A DNA stretch of 13,387 nucleotides from Bacillus sp. AFS037270. GTDB taxonomy: Bacteria; Bacillota; Bacilli; Bacillales_B; DSM-18226. Below the pieces are notes generated by a model. The model did not search any database, was not told the DNA's origin, and worked only from the letters and a program-made list of their open reading frames with translations. Shown here one piece after another: positions 7,148 to 13,387 of this stretch. The stretch spans positions 1-13,387 of the forward strand of contig NZ_NUNF01000004.1 in the NCBI RefSeq assembly GCF_002585305.1, given 5' to 3'. Numbering within the stretch: position 1 is the stretch's first letter; each line of letters opens with the position of its first letter. Both the position numbers and the translations under genes were made by a program.

Positions 7148-9037
7148 ATGGGGAATCAAGATTTAGCAAAAAAGATTATTGAATTGATTGGTGGGAAAGA
7201 AAATATTCATTCAGTTGCTCACTGTGCAACAAGATTGCGAATTATTATAGTTGACAAAGACAAGATAAATAGTGATGAAATTGAAAATCTGGATAAAGTA
7301 AAAGGGAGTTTTTTCAATTCTGGTCAGTTTCAGATTATCTTGGGAACTGGATTGGTAAACAAAGTATATGACGAGGTCATGATATTATTGGGTGATAATA
7401 TTCAGAGTCAGTCTCCTATCAAAAAAGAAGGAAATCGCTTTCAACGTAGCGTTAGAATTTTTGGAGATGTTTTCGTTCCAATTATTCCGGTTCTGGTTGC
7501 GACTGGTTTATTTATGGGCTTAAGAGGTTTGCTTACACAAGAATCTGTTTTGGCATTGTTAGGTTTAACACCTGACAGTATTCCCAAAGAACTCTTATTG
7601 TTCACTCAGATCCTAACAGATACAGCTTTTGCCTTTTTACCAGCGTTAGTTTGTTGGTCAACGTTTAGGATCTTTGGAGGTAATCCAGTTTTAGGGATCG
7701 TACTAGGTTTAATGCTTGTAAACCCTGTTTTACCAAATGCTTATAAAGTAGGTCAACAGGCTGCAGACCCATTAGTGTTTTTTGGATTTATTAAGGTGGT
7801 AGGTTATCAAGGATCTGTTTTGCCGGCATTTATAACAGGAATTGTAGGAGCAAAAATTGAAAAATTCTTGAAAACAAAAATACCTGACTCCCTTGACCTT
7901 ATTTTGACGCCATTTCTAACACTTCTTTTTGGTATTACTCTAGCATTATTTGTTATTGGACCTATTTTCCACGAAGTTGAACTGCTTGTCTTATATGCTG
8001 TTCAATTTTTATTGGAGTTACCGTTTGGAATCGGTGGCTTGATTTATGGAAGCTTTGGACAATTATTAGGTATTTTTGGTATTCATCATATATTGAATTT
8101 CTTGGAAATTAACATGCTTTCACAAACAGGTTGGAATATGCTAAATCCAATTGGAACTTGTGGTAATATGGCTCAAGCGGGTGCAGTCCTAGCAGTAGGG
8201 ATCAAAACTTTTTCTCCAAAAATGAAACAAATAGCTTATCCAGCAAGTCTTTCTGCTACTTTAGGTATTACAGAACCAGCAGTCTTTGGGGTGAACCTTA
8301 GGTTGGTGAAACCTTTTGTTATGTCAATGATAGGTGGGGGAGTGGGAGGATTCTTAGCGTCTATCTTACAATTAAAAGCTACTGGAATGGCATTAACAGG
8401 TATTCCAGGAACCTTATTATACTTGAATAATCAATTGCCCCTTTATATTCTTGTAAACGTTGTCGCTTTCTCTGTGTCATTTGTTTTAACTTACACAATT
8501 GGTTACAAACCAGTCGAGACTGGGAATCAAAAACAAGTAAACAAAATATCAAATTCATCAATTATGCCACAGGTCGTAAATGTTAAAGACGAGAAGCTTT
8601 ATGCACCAGTTACAGGAAAGGTCATGGATTTAAGCGAAGTCAATGATCCCGTTTTTTCCAAAAAATTGATGGGCGATGGCTTTGCAGTCACACCTAGTGA
8701 CGGGCAGATTGTTGCTCCTGTTGCCGGCACTGTTTCAATGGTGCAAGGACATGCAGTTGGTTTGAACCGCACTGATGGCTTGGAAGTTCTCGTGCACTTG
8801 GGCATAGATACCGTTTCGCTGAAAGGCGCACCATTTTCTAACAAGGTCAAAGTTGGTGACTTTGTCAACGGAGGTGACCCGATTGTGATGGTTGACTGGA
8901 AGAAGGTTACCGACGCTGGTTTAGCAACAACGACTATGGTTGTGATAACGAATACCAACGACAAACTTGATAGCTTGGATTTTCACACAGGTGAAGCGAC
9001 CGATGGAGCCTGCATCGGTGTTGCTAAGGCAAAATAG
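7148..9037 (+). CDS. scrA: sucrose-type PTS permease, fused EIIB-EIIC-EIIA
   Basis: This membrane protein imports sucrose and phosphorylates it, using phosphate passed from HPr. Domains in order: EIIB (about 1-85) with phospho-Cys26 in AHCATRLR; EIIC (about 100-465) with many hydrophobic segments and GITEPAVFGVNLRL, typical of the glucose/sucrose superfamily; and EIIA of the Glc type (about 475-629) with phospho-His550 in VLVHLGIDTV and the partner His535 in QGHAVGL, 15 residues earlier as in EIIA-Glc. The fused EIIA means no separate EIIA is needed. The start is ATG 7148 with AGGAGATGAG overlapping the GH32 stop. From about 8600 the GC content rises from roughly 30-38% to 47-55%, so the EIIA part may have another origin. 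Substrate is inferred from the GH32 and fructokinase neighbours; trehalose or beta-glucoside permeases are related. Confidence 0.93.
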   Translation: MGNQDLAKKIIELIGGKENIHSVAHCATRLRIIIVDKDKINSDEIENLDKVKGSFFNSGQFQIILGTGLVNKVYDEVMILLGDNIQSQSPIKKEGNRFQRSVRIFGDVFVPIIPVLVATGLFMGLRGLLTQESVLALLGLTPDSIPKELLLFTQILTDTAFAFLPALVCWSTFRIFGGNPVLGIVLGLMLVNPVLPNAYKVGQQAADPLVFFGFIKVVGYQGSVLPAFITGIVGAKIEKFLKTKIPDSLDLILTPFLTLLFGITLALFVIGPIFHEVELLVLYAVQFLLELPFGIGGLIYGSFGQLLGIFGIHHILNFLEINMLSQTGWNMLNPIGTCGNMAQAGAVLAVGIKTFSPKMKQIAYPASLSATLGITEPAVFGVNLRLVKPFVMSMIGGGVGGFLASILQLKATGMALTGIPGTLLYLNNQLPLYILVNVVAFSVSFVLTYTIGYKPVETGNQKQVNKISNSSIMPQVVNVKDEKLYAPVTGKVMDLSEVNDPVFSKKLMGDGFAVTPSDGQIVAPVAGTVSMVQGHAVGLNRTDGLEVLVHLGIDTVSLKGAPFSNKVKVGDFVNGGDPIVMVDWKKVTDAGLATTTMVVITNTNDKLDSLDFHTGEATDGACIGVAKAK

Positions 9038-9187
9038 AGATCGTGTTCAACTTTCATACAAATAGTATTACCTGCTACATTAATAATTTTAATTTAGAAT
9101 CAATTCATTATAATCAATTATAAGTAGAGCAATTTTAAAAGAATAATATTATACGTTATCTTAGTAAATTAAAGAAAATTATTATAG
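9038..9187. other. very AT-rich spacer after the PTS gene
   Basis: This spacer is far more AT-rich than the GC-raised EIIA coding end before it. It contains a direct repeat AATCAATT (9098-9105 and 9112-9119). No ORF, convincing promoter or terminator was found. Confidence 0.4.
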
Positions 9188-9215
9188 CCTCCGATGGCAC
9201 CGGTACCATCGGAGG
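9188..9215. terminator. 10-bp GC-rich hairpin, possible terminator without T-tract
   Basis: CCTCCGATGG (9188-9197) and CCATCGGAGG (9206-9215) pair perfectly around CACCGGTA. The following bases, ACTCATTTATTTG, are only moderately T-rich, so termination would be weak. The hairpin lies exactly where the AT-rich spacer meets the GH32 relic, so it might instead mark a junction. Confidence 0.5.
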
Positions 9216-9218
9216 ACT

Positions 9219-9332
9219 CATTTATTTGTTGATTCTTCATCCGTTAAAATTTTTGTAAACGATGGGGAAGAAGTGATTACCTCAAGGATTTTTCACCGTC
9301 AAAACAGTAGGGGAATTTTCTCTTTGCAATGA
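9219..9332 (+). pseudogene. relic of a second GH32 (sucrose-6-phosphate hydrolase) gene, C-terminal end only
   Basis: One frame reads HLFVDSSSVKIFVNDGEEV, then ITSRIFHRQNSRGIFSLQ and a TGA stop at 9330-9332. The SSVKIFVNDGEEV core is the characteristic C-terminal beta-sandwich signature of GH32 enzymes and resembles SSIEIFVNDGECV in the intact gene upstream, but it is not a copy of it. No start codon or upstream GH32 sequence remains; the frame becomes unrelated in the hairpin at 9188-9215. This is the tail of a deleted gene that once followed the PTS gene, between the permease and the fructokinase. It is too short to encode an enzyme. Confidence 0.8.
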
Positions 9333-9404
9333 ATGGGAGTGCTACGTTTAAAGTAGTAAAGTGGGATTATTAACAGGGGAATATTCAAGAAACGAGGTGT
9401 TATA

Positions 9405-10370
9405 ATGGGAAGTTTATTTTCAATTGGTGAAGTTTTAATAGATTTTATTCCACTACAAAAAGGAAAAGCCTTAAAAGATGTTATATCTTTTGAGCGGGTT
9501 CCAGGCGGTGCTCCAGCAAATGTAGCTGCGACTGTTGCAAAATTTGGAGGAAATGCTGCATTGATTACCAAATTAGGAAGAGATAGTTTTGGAGATTTTC
9601 TTTTAGAACAACTGGCACAGGCAGGTGTTAATACCGATAAGATTTTAAGAACAAATGAGGCGAATACAGGTCTAGCTTTTGTGTCTTTACGTGAAAATGG
9701 TGAGCGTGATTTTTCGTTTTACCGTAATCCTTCTGCAGATTTATTGCTATCGGATACAGAAATAGAAGAAAATTGGTTCGACGAAGGTGACATATTACAT
9801 TTTTGTTCTGTGGATTTAGTAGACAGCCGGATGAAACAAGCACATGTTAAAGCGATTCAATCAGCTAAGGCTCGTGGTGGAATTATTAGCTTTGATCCAG
9901 ATGTGCGTTTACCTCTCTGGAATAGTCCGCAGGAATGCAGAGGTACTATTTTAGATTTTATACCAATATCACATGTAGTAAAAATCTCAGATGAGGAACT
10001 GGATTTTATTACTGGTATAGCAGATGAAAAGAAAGCAATCGAATCCTTGTTTACAGGGGATGTAAAGGTAGTTGTTTTTACAAAAGGCTCACAAGGTGCA
10101 GAACTCTATATACAGAATAAAAAATATACATCTATGGGATATCATGTTAAAGTAGAGGACACTACGGGTGCAGGAGATGCGTTTATTGGCGGATTTTTGT
10201 ACCAACTGTTAAATAAGAATACAAATCAGCACAATTTAGTGGATGTTGTTAAAGAACACCATAAAGATATTCTTGCATTCGCAAATGCAAGCGGGGCGCT
10301 TACGACTACTGGAAAAGGGGCTATCTCTTCCGTTCCATCAAAAGAAGATATATTTTTGTTATTGGGTTAA
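9405..10370 (+). CDS. scrK: fructokinase, PfkB/ribokinase family
   Basis: The enzyme phosphorylates the fructose released by sucrose-6-phosphate hydrolase to fructose-6-phosphate, using ATP. The 321-residue protein has the PfkB first signature with VPGGAPANVAATVAKFGG (about 32-49) and the second signature DTTGAGDAF (252-260), whose Asp258 is the catalytic base; GAGD forms the anion hole. Family length is about 310-325 residues. The start ATG 9405 has AGGTG 6 nt upstream. It lies 367 bp after the PTS gene, behind a hairpin and a GH32 relic, so it may have its own promoter. PfkB kinases vary in substrate (fructose, ribose, 2-keto-3-deoxygluconate); the context and the N-terminal GEVLIDFIP favour fructose. 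Confidence 0.92.
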   Translation: MGSLFSIGEVLIDFIPLQKGKALKDVISFERVPGGAPANVAATVAKFGGNAALITKLGRDSFGDFLLEQLAQAGVNTDKILRTNEANTGLAFVSLRENGERDFSFYRNPSADLLLSDTEIEENWFDEGDILHFCSVDLVDSRMKQAHVKAIQSAKARGGIISFDPDVRLPLWNSPQECRGTILDFIPISHVVKISDEELDFITGIADEKKAIESLFTGDVKVVVFTKGSQGAELYIQNKKYTSMGYHVKVEDTTGAGDAFIGGFLYQLLNKNTNQHNLVDVVKEHHKDILAFANASGALTTTGKGAISSVPSKEDIFLLLG

Positions 10371-10548
10371 AATCAAACTTTTAGTAGGTGGTAATTTTGC
10401 ATATTTTTGATTACCGGCTGGAAAGAAAGTTTTCTGGATTTATATACAATTAACAAGAAGGAATGGAAAGTCAGAAAAATTCTGTTACAACCTCAGTTGG
10501 ATATATAGAAATATAAGTGTTACTTAGTAGCTATTTTACACTTGGGAA

Positions 10549-10576
10549 AGATTGTGAAATATTACACTTAAATTAA
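10549..10576 (+). repeat. right-hand copy of the 28-nt flanking repeat
   Basis: The sequence starts AGATTGTGAAATATTACACT and ends TAAATTAA. It matches the reverse complement of 2084-2111 at 26 of 28 positions and the direct strand of 2047-2074 at 23 of 28. The left palindrome's second arm is not preserved here. It lies 178 bp after the fructokinase, outside the sugar genes. Confidence 0.8.
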
Positions 10577-10596
10577 TGGGGGCTTATGTTAAAGAT

Positions 10597-10624
10597 GGGA
10601 TAGCTGCGGCGATCCCTTTTTCTT
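10597..10624 (+). terminator. rho-independent terminator, probable end of the sugar transcript
   Basis: GGGAT (10597-10601) and ATCCC (10612-10616), with an inner GC/GC pair and one A-G mismatch, form a stem around TGCG, followed by TTTTTCTT. It faces the plus strand and is the first good terminator after the fructokinase, 226 bp past its stop. Confidence 0.7.
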
Positions 10625-10818
10625 ATTCAACTTTAAAAGCAGGTTAGTGGTAGAGGGATTTTAAACACAAACATACTTAGATTCTGTTTTTTGAAAAAAA
10701 TGAGATCGTCCTGGAAGGACCTTTGTAAGCTCTCAGAATTACTAATATTATTTAGGATTGTCTGGCGGAAAAAGGTAAGACATACATTTATTACTTTATA
10801 GGGATATATAGATACACA

Positions 10819-10848
10819 AAAAGGTGCGCTCTAACGAGTGCACCTTTT
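10819..10848. terminator. strong terminator of the oxidoreductase-like gene
   Basis: AAAAGGTGCGCTC (10819-10831) and GAGTGCACCTTTT (10836-10848) form a 13-bp stem with one G-T pair and loop TAAC. On the minus strand it follows the gene's stop by a few bases and ends in a run of six T. It can also work on the plus strand. Confidence 0.9.
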
Positions 10849-10851
10849 GTT

Positions 10852-11598
10852 TTATGAATTGTATATTTCTCTGTTTAAATTCACAATATCCTTATGTGAA
10901 AATTCAACTTCTTTTTTTTCTGCAAGGAGCTCTGCAAACATTTCCATCACCTTATCCCGTAGTAATGGTGCTTTTTCTTTACTTGCCTTTTTCAACGCTT
11001 TCGTTAGTTCATCTTTTGTTAGCTCCGTACAGTAAGCAGGAGTTCCTGGCTGTTGTCTCCAAGAGTCACTTATAGAACCACTATCTACTGCGTCGAATCC
11101 TAGCTCGTTTACTACGTTCATGACTGCTTGTTTTTGTGATGTGGCATTACCAGCAACTGCCATCGCAATTCGTCCACTAGAATCTTCGGATGTTCCTTCA
11201 TTTTCTAAAGTATGGGCTAATAAGTTGTTGAAAGCTTTAATGATAGGTCTGCCTAATTGATTTGAAACCCAAACACTTTCAACCATCCCGTTCTCGATTT
11301 CTTCAATTTGGCCGTCTCTAAAAGGATAATAATTTGAAGTATCTACAATGATTACTTCCTCCCCGACTTGATCGATAATGTTCCGAATGTTTGGCAGTGC
11401 TTTTATAGGGAGAGATAGTATAAGAACTTCAATATTTGTAATTGCATCCTCTACACGCACAGGTGTTCCAGCAAGCTCTTTTCCTTCTAAACGTTCAATT
11501 CCTCGTGCATCTGCAATCTTGACATTATGCCCGTTCTTAACTAATTTTTTAGAAATAATGGACCCAATTGGTCCTGCACCTATAATTCCAAATCGCAT
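10852..11598 (-). CDS. NADP-binding oxidoreductase of the F420-dependent NADP reductase-like family
   Basis: The 248-residue protein begins with a Rossmann fold, MRFGIIGAGPIGSIISKKL, whose GxGxxG-type loop binds the dinucleotide. ILSLPIKALPNI and IIVDTSNYYPFRDG follow, then a helical C-terminal part, as in the Pfam F420_oxidored group and related short 6-phosphogluconate-like dehydrogenases. The substrate cannot be read from the sequence. In Firmicutes, which mostly lack F420, these proteins are usually annotated only by fold. ATG 11598 has AGGAGGA at ideal spacing. The gene is divergent from an HxlR-type regulator, 241 bp away, a common arrangement in which the regulator controls an oxidoreductase in response to reactive electrophiles. 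That link is inferred. Confidence 0.82.
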   Translation of the reverse strand: MRFGIIGAGPIGSIISKKLVKNGHNVKIADARGIERLEGKELAGTPVRVEDAITNIEVLILSLPIKALPNIRNIIDQVGEEVIIVDTSNYYPFRDGQIEEIENGMVESVWVSNQLGRPIIKAFNNLLAHTLENEGTSEDSSGRIAMAVAGNATSQKQAVMNVVNELGFDAVDSGSISDSWRQQPGTPAYCTELTKDELTKALKKASKEKAPLLRDKVMEMFAELLAEKKEVEFSHKDIVNLNREIYNS

Positions 11599-11793
11599 GA
11601 TTGTTCCTCCTAAAGAATTTGTATATCAAAGAATAATTCCGCTAACGTTACACAATCATATTTTCAGCTGAATCATTCACCTCTTATCAAACTGTAAACA
11701 AAGCATCATATGTCTTTATAAACGTATTGAGTATTTTGGTTACATATACTAGAATATAATCATTTCTCATCTTTTTGAAGAAGGCAATAAAAA

Positions 11794-11818
11794 TTGACAT
11801 AGTACATTTTTTTGTACT
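11794..11818 (+). promoter_or_regulatory. promoter -35 with overlapping palindromic operator of the HxlR-type gene
   Basis: A consensus -35 TTGACA (11794-11799) is followed at once by the perfect palindrome AGTACA-TTTTTT-TGTACT (11801-11818), which fills the space where RNA polymerase contacts the promoter. The -10 is unclear (TACTTA 11815 or TTAACA about 11818). HxlR/DUF24 proteins bind such palindromes as dimers, so this is a likely self-repression site. Confidence 0.55.
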
Positions 11819-11839
11819 TAACAGTAGAAAGCAGGTGAA

Positions 11840-12202
11840 ATGGTGTCTAGATTATGTAAGGATGGATTTGACAAAAAGTGTATAAAGGAACAAAGAGAAG
11901 TATATGGTATCGCCTATACCCAAAACATACTTTCAGGCCGTTGGAAATATCTTATTCTTTGGTTTTTAAAGCCCACAGAGCGTCGTTATAGTGAAATCAA
12001 AGCTTTTTTAGGTGATATTTCACAAGGTTCTCTTACAAAGCAACTTCGAGAACTAGAAACAGATGGCTTAATTAACCGCATGGTTTATCCAGAGGTACCT
12101 CCTCGTGTTGAATATTCATTAACCTCAAAAGGGGAAGAATTCATTCCTATTATCGATTTGATGGAAGCGTTCGGAAAGAAGTTTGGGGAGCAAGCAGATT
12201 AA
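11840..12202 (+). CDS. HxlR/DUF24-family winged-helix transcriptional regulator
   Basis: The 120-residue protein has the compact HxlR winged helix: ILSGRWKYLILWFL (about 30-43, the first helix with the family GRWKYLIL signature), RRYSEIKAFLGDISQGSLTKQLRELETDGLI (about 48-78, recognition helix), and the wing RMVYPEVPPRVEYSLTSKG. Cys6 sits where YodB-type members carry their redox-sensing cysteine, and Cys14 is a second candidate. Such repressors respond to quinones, aldehydes or other electrophiles. ATG 11840 is adjacent to AGGTGA; GTG 11843, the next codon, would have better spacing. The divergent neighbour is an NADP oxidoreductase-like gene, a probable target. Confidence 0.92.
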   Translation: MVSRLCKDGFDKKCIKEQREVYGIAYTQNILSGRWKYLILWFLKPTERRYSEIKAFLGDISQGSLTKQLRELETDGLINRMVYPEVPPRVEYSLTSKGEEFIPIIDLMEAFGKKFGEQAD

Positions 12203-12226
12203 ACCAAAACGGTCACATCTATCGTT

Positions 12227-12277
12227 TCCCCACAGAAATGAAAAATTAAATGGTGGATAAAGTAAAAGTTGTGGGGA
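12227..12277. repeat. 8-bp inverted repeat between two converging genes
   Basis: TCCCCACA (12227-12234) and TGTGGGGA (12270-12277) face each other across 35 nt, in the gap between the HxlR gene and the tyrosine recombinase. There is no T-tract. It might be a recombinase site or part of a decayed element, or simply chance. A 25-codon ORF inside (from 12250) has no ribosome binding site. Confidence 0.3.
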
Positions 12278-12393
12278 TGAGAAATCGTTCCAAAGGCAAC
12301 TTTTTCTTTTACGATAAAAGTTTGTGAAGAAATGTACTTAAAGTAACGGAGTGCAAAAGTGAAAAAAGCAACCAATCTCGATGTACTTGTACT

Positions 12394-12438
12394 GCACCCC
12401 AAGAGTTAGAGCTGAATTCTGTCTTTTGGGGTGCTTTT
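12394..12438 (+). terminator. rho-independent terminator between the HxlR gene and the recombinase
   Basis: GCACCCCAA (12394-12402) and TTGGGGTGC (12426-12434) form a perfect 9-bp stem around a 23-nt loop, followed by TTTTCT on the plus strand. It fits the end of the HxlR transcript. The minus strand has no T-tract, so it serves the recombinase less well. Confidence 0.75.
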
Positions 12439-12444
12439 CTATGG

Positions 12445-13290
12445 CTAAAAATACTTCCTATAAAATTCCTGTCGGATGCTTCCGCTTAATTGTGCATAAA
12501 TCAGGGTAGTTTCACTTTTTTCGTGACCTAATAAGCTTTGAATAACATCGAGAGGTGCTCCATTATTCAATAAATGGGTCGCATAGCTGTGCCTCAGTTG
12601 GTGAGGATGAATGTCTTTGTTAATACCAGCACGGTTGGAAATCCGCTTAATTATGTATCGCATCGTGGCAATGCTCATTCGATGAGGATCGCGTTCCGTG
12701 ACAAAGATAGCAGGATCCCTGTCTACACGACTATCCAGGTATCGTTTTAACCAAATTTCGCAGCGAATATTAAAATAGACCTCCCGTTCCTTATCGCCTT
12801 TACCTCTTATAACAGCAGACCGGTTCGACCAATTAATTCTACCTCTATCTAGGGTAACAACTTCTCCTATTCGGCATCCAGTGGCGAACATGAATTCAAA
12901 CAGAGCCTTTTCCATTGGGGAACAACAGGCTTCCCGTAAATGTTCAATTTCCATTTCGGTCAAAAATTTAGGAATTCGTTTCCCAGTTTTAGGTTCTTTT
13001 ATTTTAGCTGCTGGGTTTTTGGGAATATGCCCTTCTTCATGAGACCATCGAAATAATGATTTCATAAAACGAATTCGATGAGCCAAACTTGCAGGCTTGA
13101 GACTTTCACTTGATTTTGCTAAATAAGCTTTTAATTGATCCGTAGTGATCGTATCAAGTTGAACATCATTAAAAAAGCGTATAAGTAAGCCGGACTGTAG
13201 TTTATATGCTTTTAATGTTTGCGGCGAAAAGCCTTCAATACGTTTATCAGATTCATACGTTTCCCATGCTTGAGATAATAACAAGTTCAT
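12445..13290 (-). CDS. tyrosine recombinase/integrase, XerC/XerD-like
   Basis: The 281-residue protein has an N-terminal SAM-like core-binding domain (about 1-95) and a C-terminal catalytic domain. All catalytic residues are visible: Arg140 in ATGCRIGE, Lys164 in RGKGDKER, His230 and Arg233 in HPHQLRHSYATHLL, His256 in LLGHEKSETT, and nucleophile Tyr265 in IYAQLS. It should therefore be active. XerC/XerD proteins are near 295-300 residues, so this is a slightly short relative of the kind found on Bacillus plasmids and transposons such as TnpI of Tn4430, though I cannot assign it to one. ATG 13290 has GGGGAG just upstream. No excisionase or attachment repeat was identified. Confidence 0.92.
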   Translation of the reverse strand: MNLLLSQAWETYESDKRIEGFSPQTLKAYKLQSGLLIRFFNDVQLDTITTDQLKAYLAKSSESLKPASLAHRIRFMKSLFRWSHEEGHIPKNPAAKIKEPKTGKRIPKFLTEMEIEHLREACCSPMEKALFEFMFATGCRIGEVVTLDRGRINWSNRSAVIRGKGDKEREVYFNIRCEIWLKRYLDSRVDRDPAIFVTERDPHRMSIATMRYIIKRISNRAGINKDIHPHQLRHSYATHLLNNGAPLDVIQSLLGHEKSETTLIYAQLSGSIRQEFYRKYF

Positions 13291-13387
13291 CTCTCCCCAA
13301 AAATTCTTTTTTCAGGAATTATTGACCTGTTTCTCGAAATTGAAACGGCGGTTCTTATTAAGCTAAAGGGGCAGCATTCCTGTAATG
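13291..13387. other. upstream region of the tyrosine recombinase, cut by the window edge
   Basis: A 7-bp inverted repeat CAGGAAT/ATTCCTG (13313-13319 and 13376-13382) and a smaller one GTTTC/GAAAC near 13329-13346 are visible. They might be recombinase binding sites. The stretch 13352-13374 resembles 10620-10642 (16 of 23 positions). No gene is seen. Confidence 0.3.

Larger units (their letters stand above)
10371..10818. other. gene-free gap between fructokinase and the oxidoreductase-like gene
   Basis: About 450 bp without a supported gene. It holds a small hairpin GGTAAT/ATTACC (10390-10395 and 10410-10415) without a T-tract, the flanking repeat at 10549-10576 and a terminator at 10597-10624. 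A hairpin GTCCTGGAAGGAC lies near 10710-10722. A 33-codon ORF starting at 10700 lacks a ribosome binding site and is not called. Confidence 0.6.

Noticed and set aside
8451..8465. cre-like TTGTAAACGTTGTCG inside the EIIC coding region
   Set aside because: It misses conserved end positions of the consensus and sits deep inside the gene, so chance is more likely.
8599..8964. 121-codon minus-strand ORF within the EIIA domain
   Set aside because: It is a shadow of the GC-raised EIIA region; its long length follows from codon bias, not from coding function.
10700..10801. 33-codon ORF in the gap after the fructokinase
   Set aside because: It has no ribosome binding site, only an A-run upstream, and no recognisable feature.
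10824..11075. 83- and 65-codon plus-strand ORFs opposite the oxidoreductase-like gene
   Set aside because: They start inside a terminator stem and are antisense to a well supported gene.
286..11701. Shared 13-mer AAACTGTAAACAA at 286-298 and 11689-11701
   Set aside because: One exact 13-mer match is expected by chance in a window of this size and AT content; similarity fades outside it.
1..13387. CRISPR array, rRNA, riboswitch or complete insertion sequence
   Set aside because: No regularly spaced repeats, rRNA sequence, recognised riboswitch core or transposase gene was found in the window.

Overview
The window reads as chromosome or plasmid DNA of a low-GC Gram-positive bacterium, most likely a Bacillaceae member. 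The coding sequence is AT-rich, start sites carry strong AGGAGG-type ribosome binding sites, stem-loop plus T-tract terminators are common, and the alpha-galactosidase has the length and catalytic residue positions of the Geobacillus AgaB/AgaN type. Species and replicon type cannot be decided from the sequence alone.

Layout. Positions 1-2046 are accessory DNA. They hold a non-coding stretch, a doubtful small ORF, a strong bidirectional terminator, a candidate resolvase recombination (res) site, a 49-residue membrane peptide, a serine recombinase, a 44-residue ORF overlapping its stop, and a damaged tRNA-Ala(UGC) with its own terminator. Positions 2047-10625 are an alpha-galactoside/sucrose module: an AraC/MsmR-type regulator (minus strand), divergent from a GH36 alpha-galactosidase, then a GH32 sucrose-6-phosphate hydrolase, a sucrose-type PTS EIIBCA permease, a relic of a second GH32 gene, and a PfkB fructokinase. 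Related 28-nt sequences (26 of 28 identical) lie just outside both ends of this module. Positions 10819-12438 hold a divergent pair: an F420-type NADP oxidoreductase-like gene and an HxlR/DUF24 regulator with a clear palindrome in its promoter. Positions 12445-13290 encode a XerC/D-like tyrosine recombinase on the minus strand.

How the genes work together. The PTS protein imports and phosphorylates sucrose. The GH32 enzyme splits sucrose-6-phosphate into glucose-6-phosphate and fructose. The fructokinase feeds fructose into glycolysis. The alpha-galactosidase extends the range to melibiose or raffinose-type sugars, and the AraC protein probably activates the set. A CcpA-type cre-like site lies between the regulator and the alpha-galactosidase. 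No galactose-pathway gene and no non-PTS alpha-galactoside importer is present, so part of the pathway must be encoded elsewhere.

The module looks assembled from parts: a GC jump at the EIIA domain, a GH32 relic, a 367-bp gap before the fructokinase, flanking repeats, and recombinases on both sides. I found no clear undescribed defence or mobile system. The most interesting signals are the flanking repeats, the mosaic 3' end of the PTS gene with the GH32 relic behind it, and a serine recombinase lacking a normally essential arginine.
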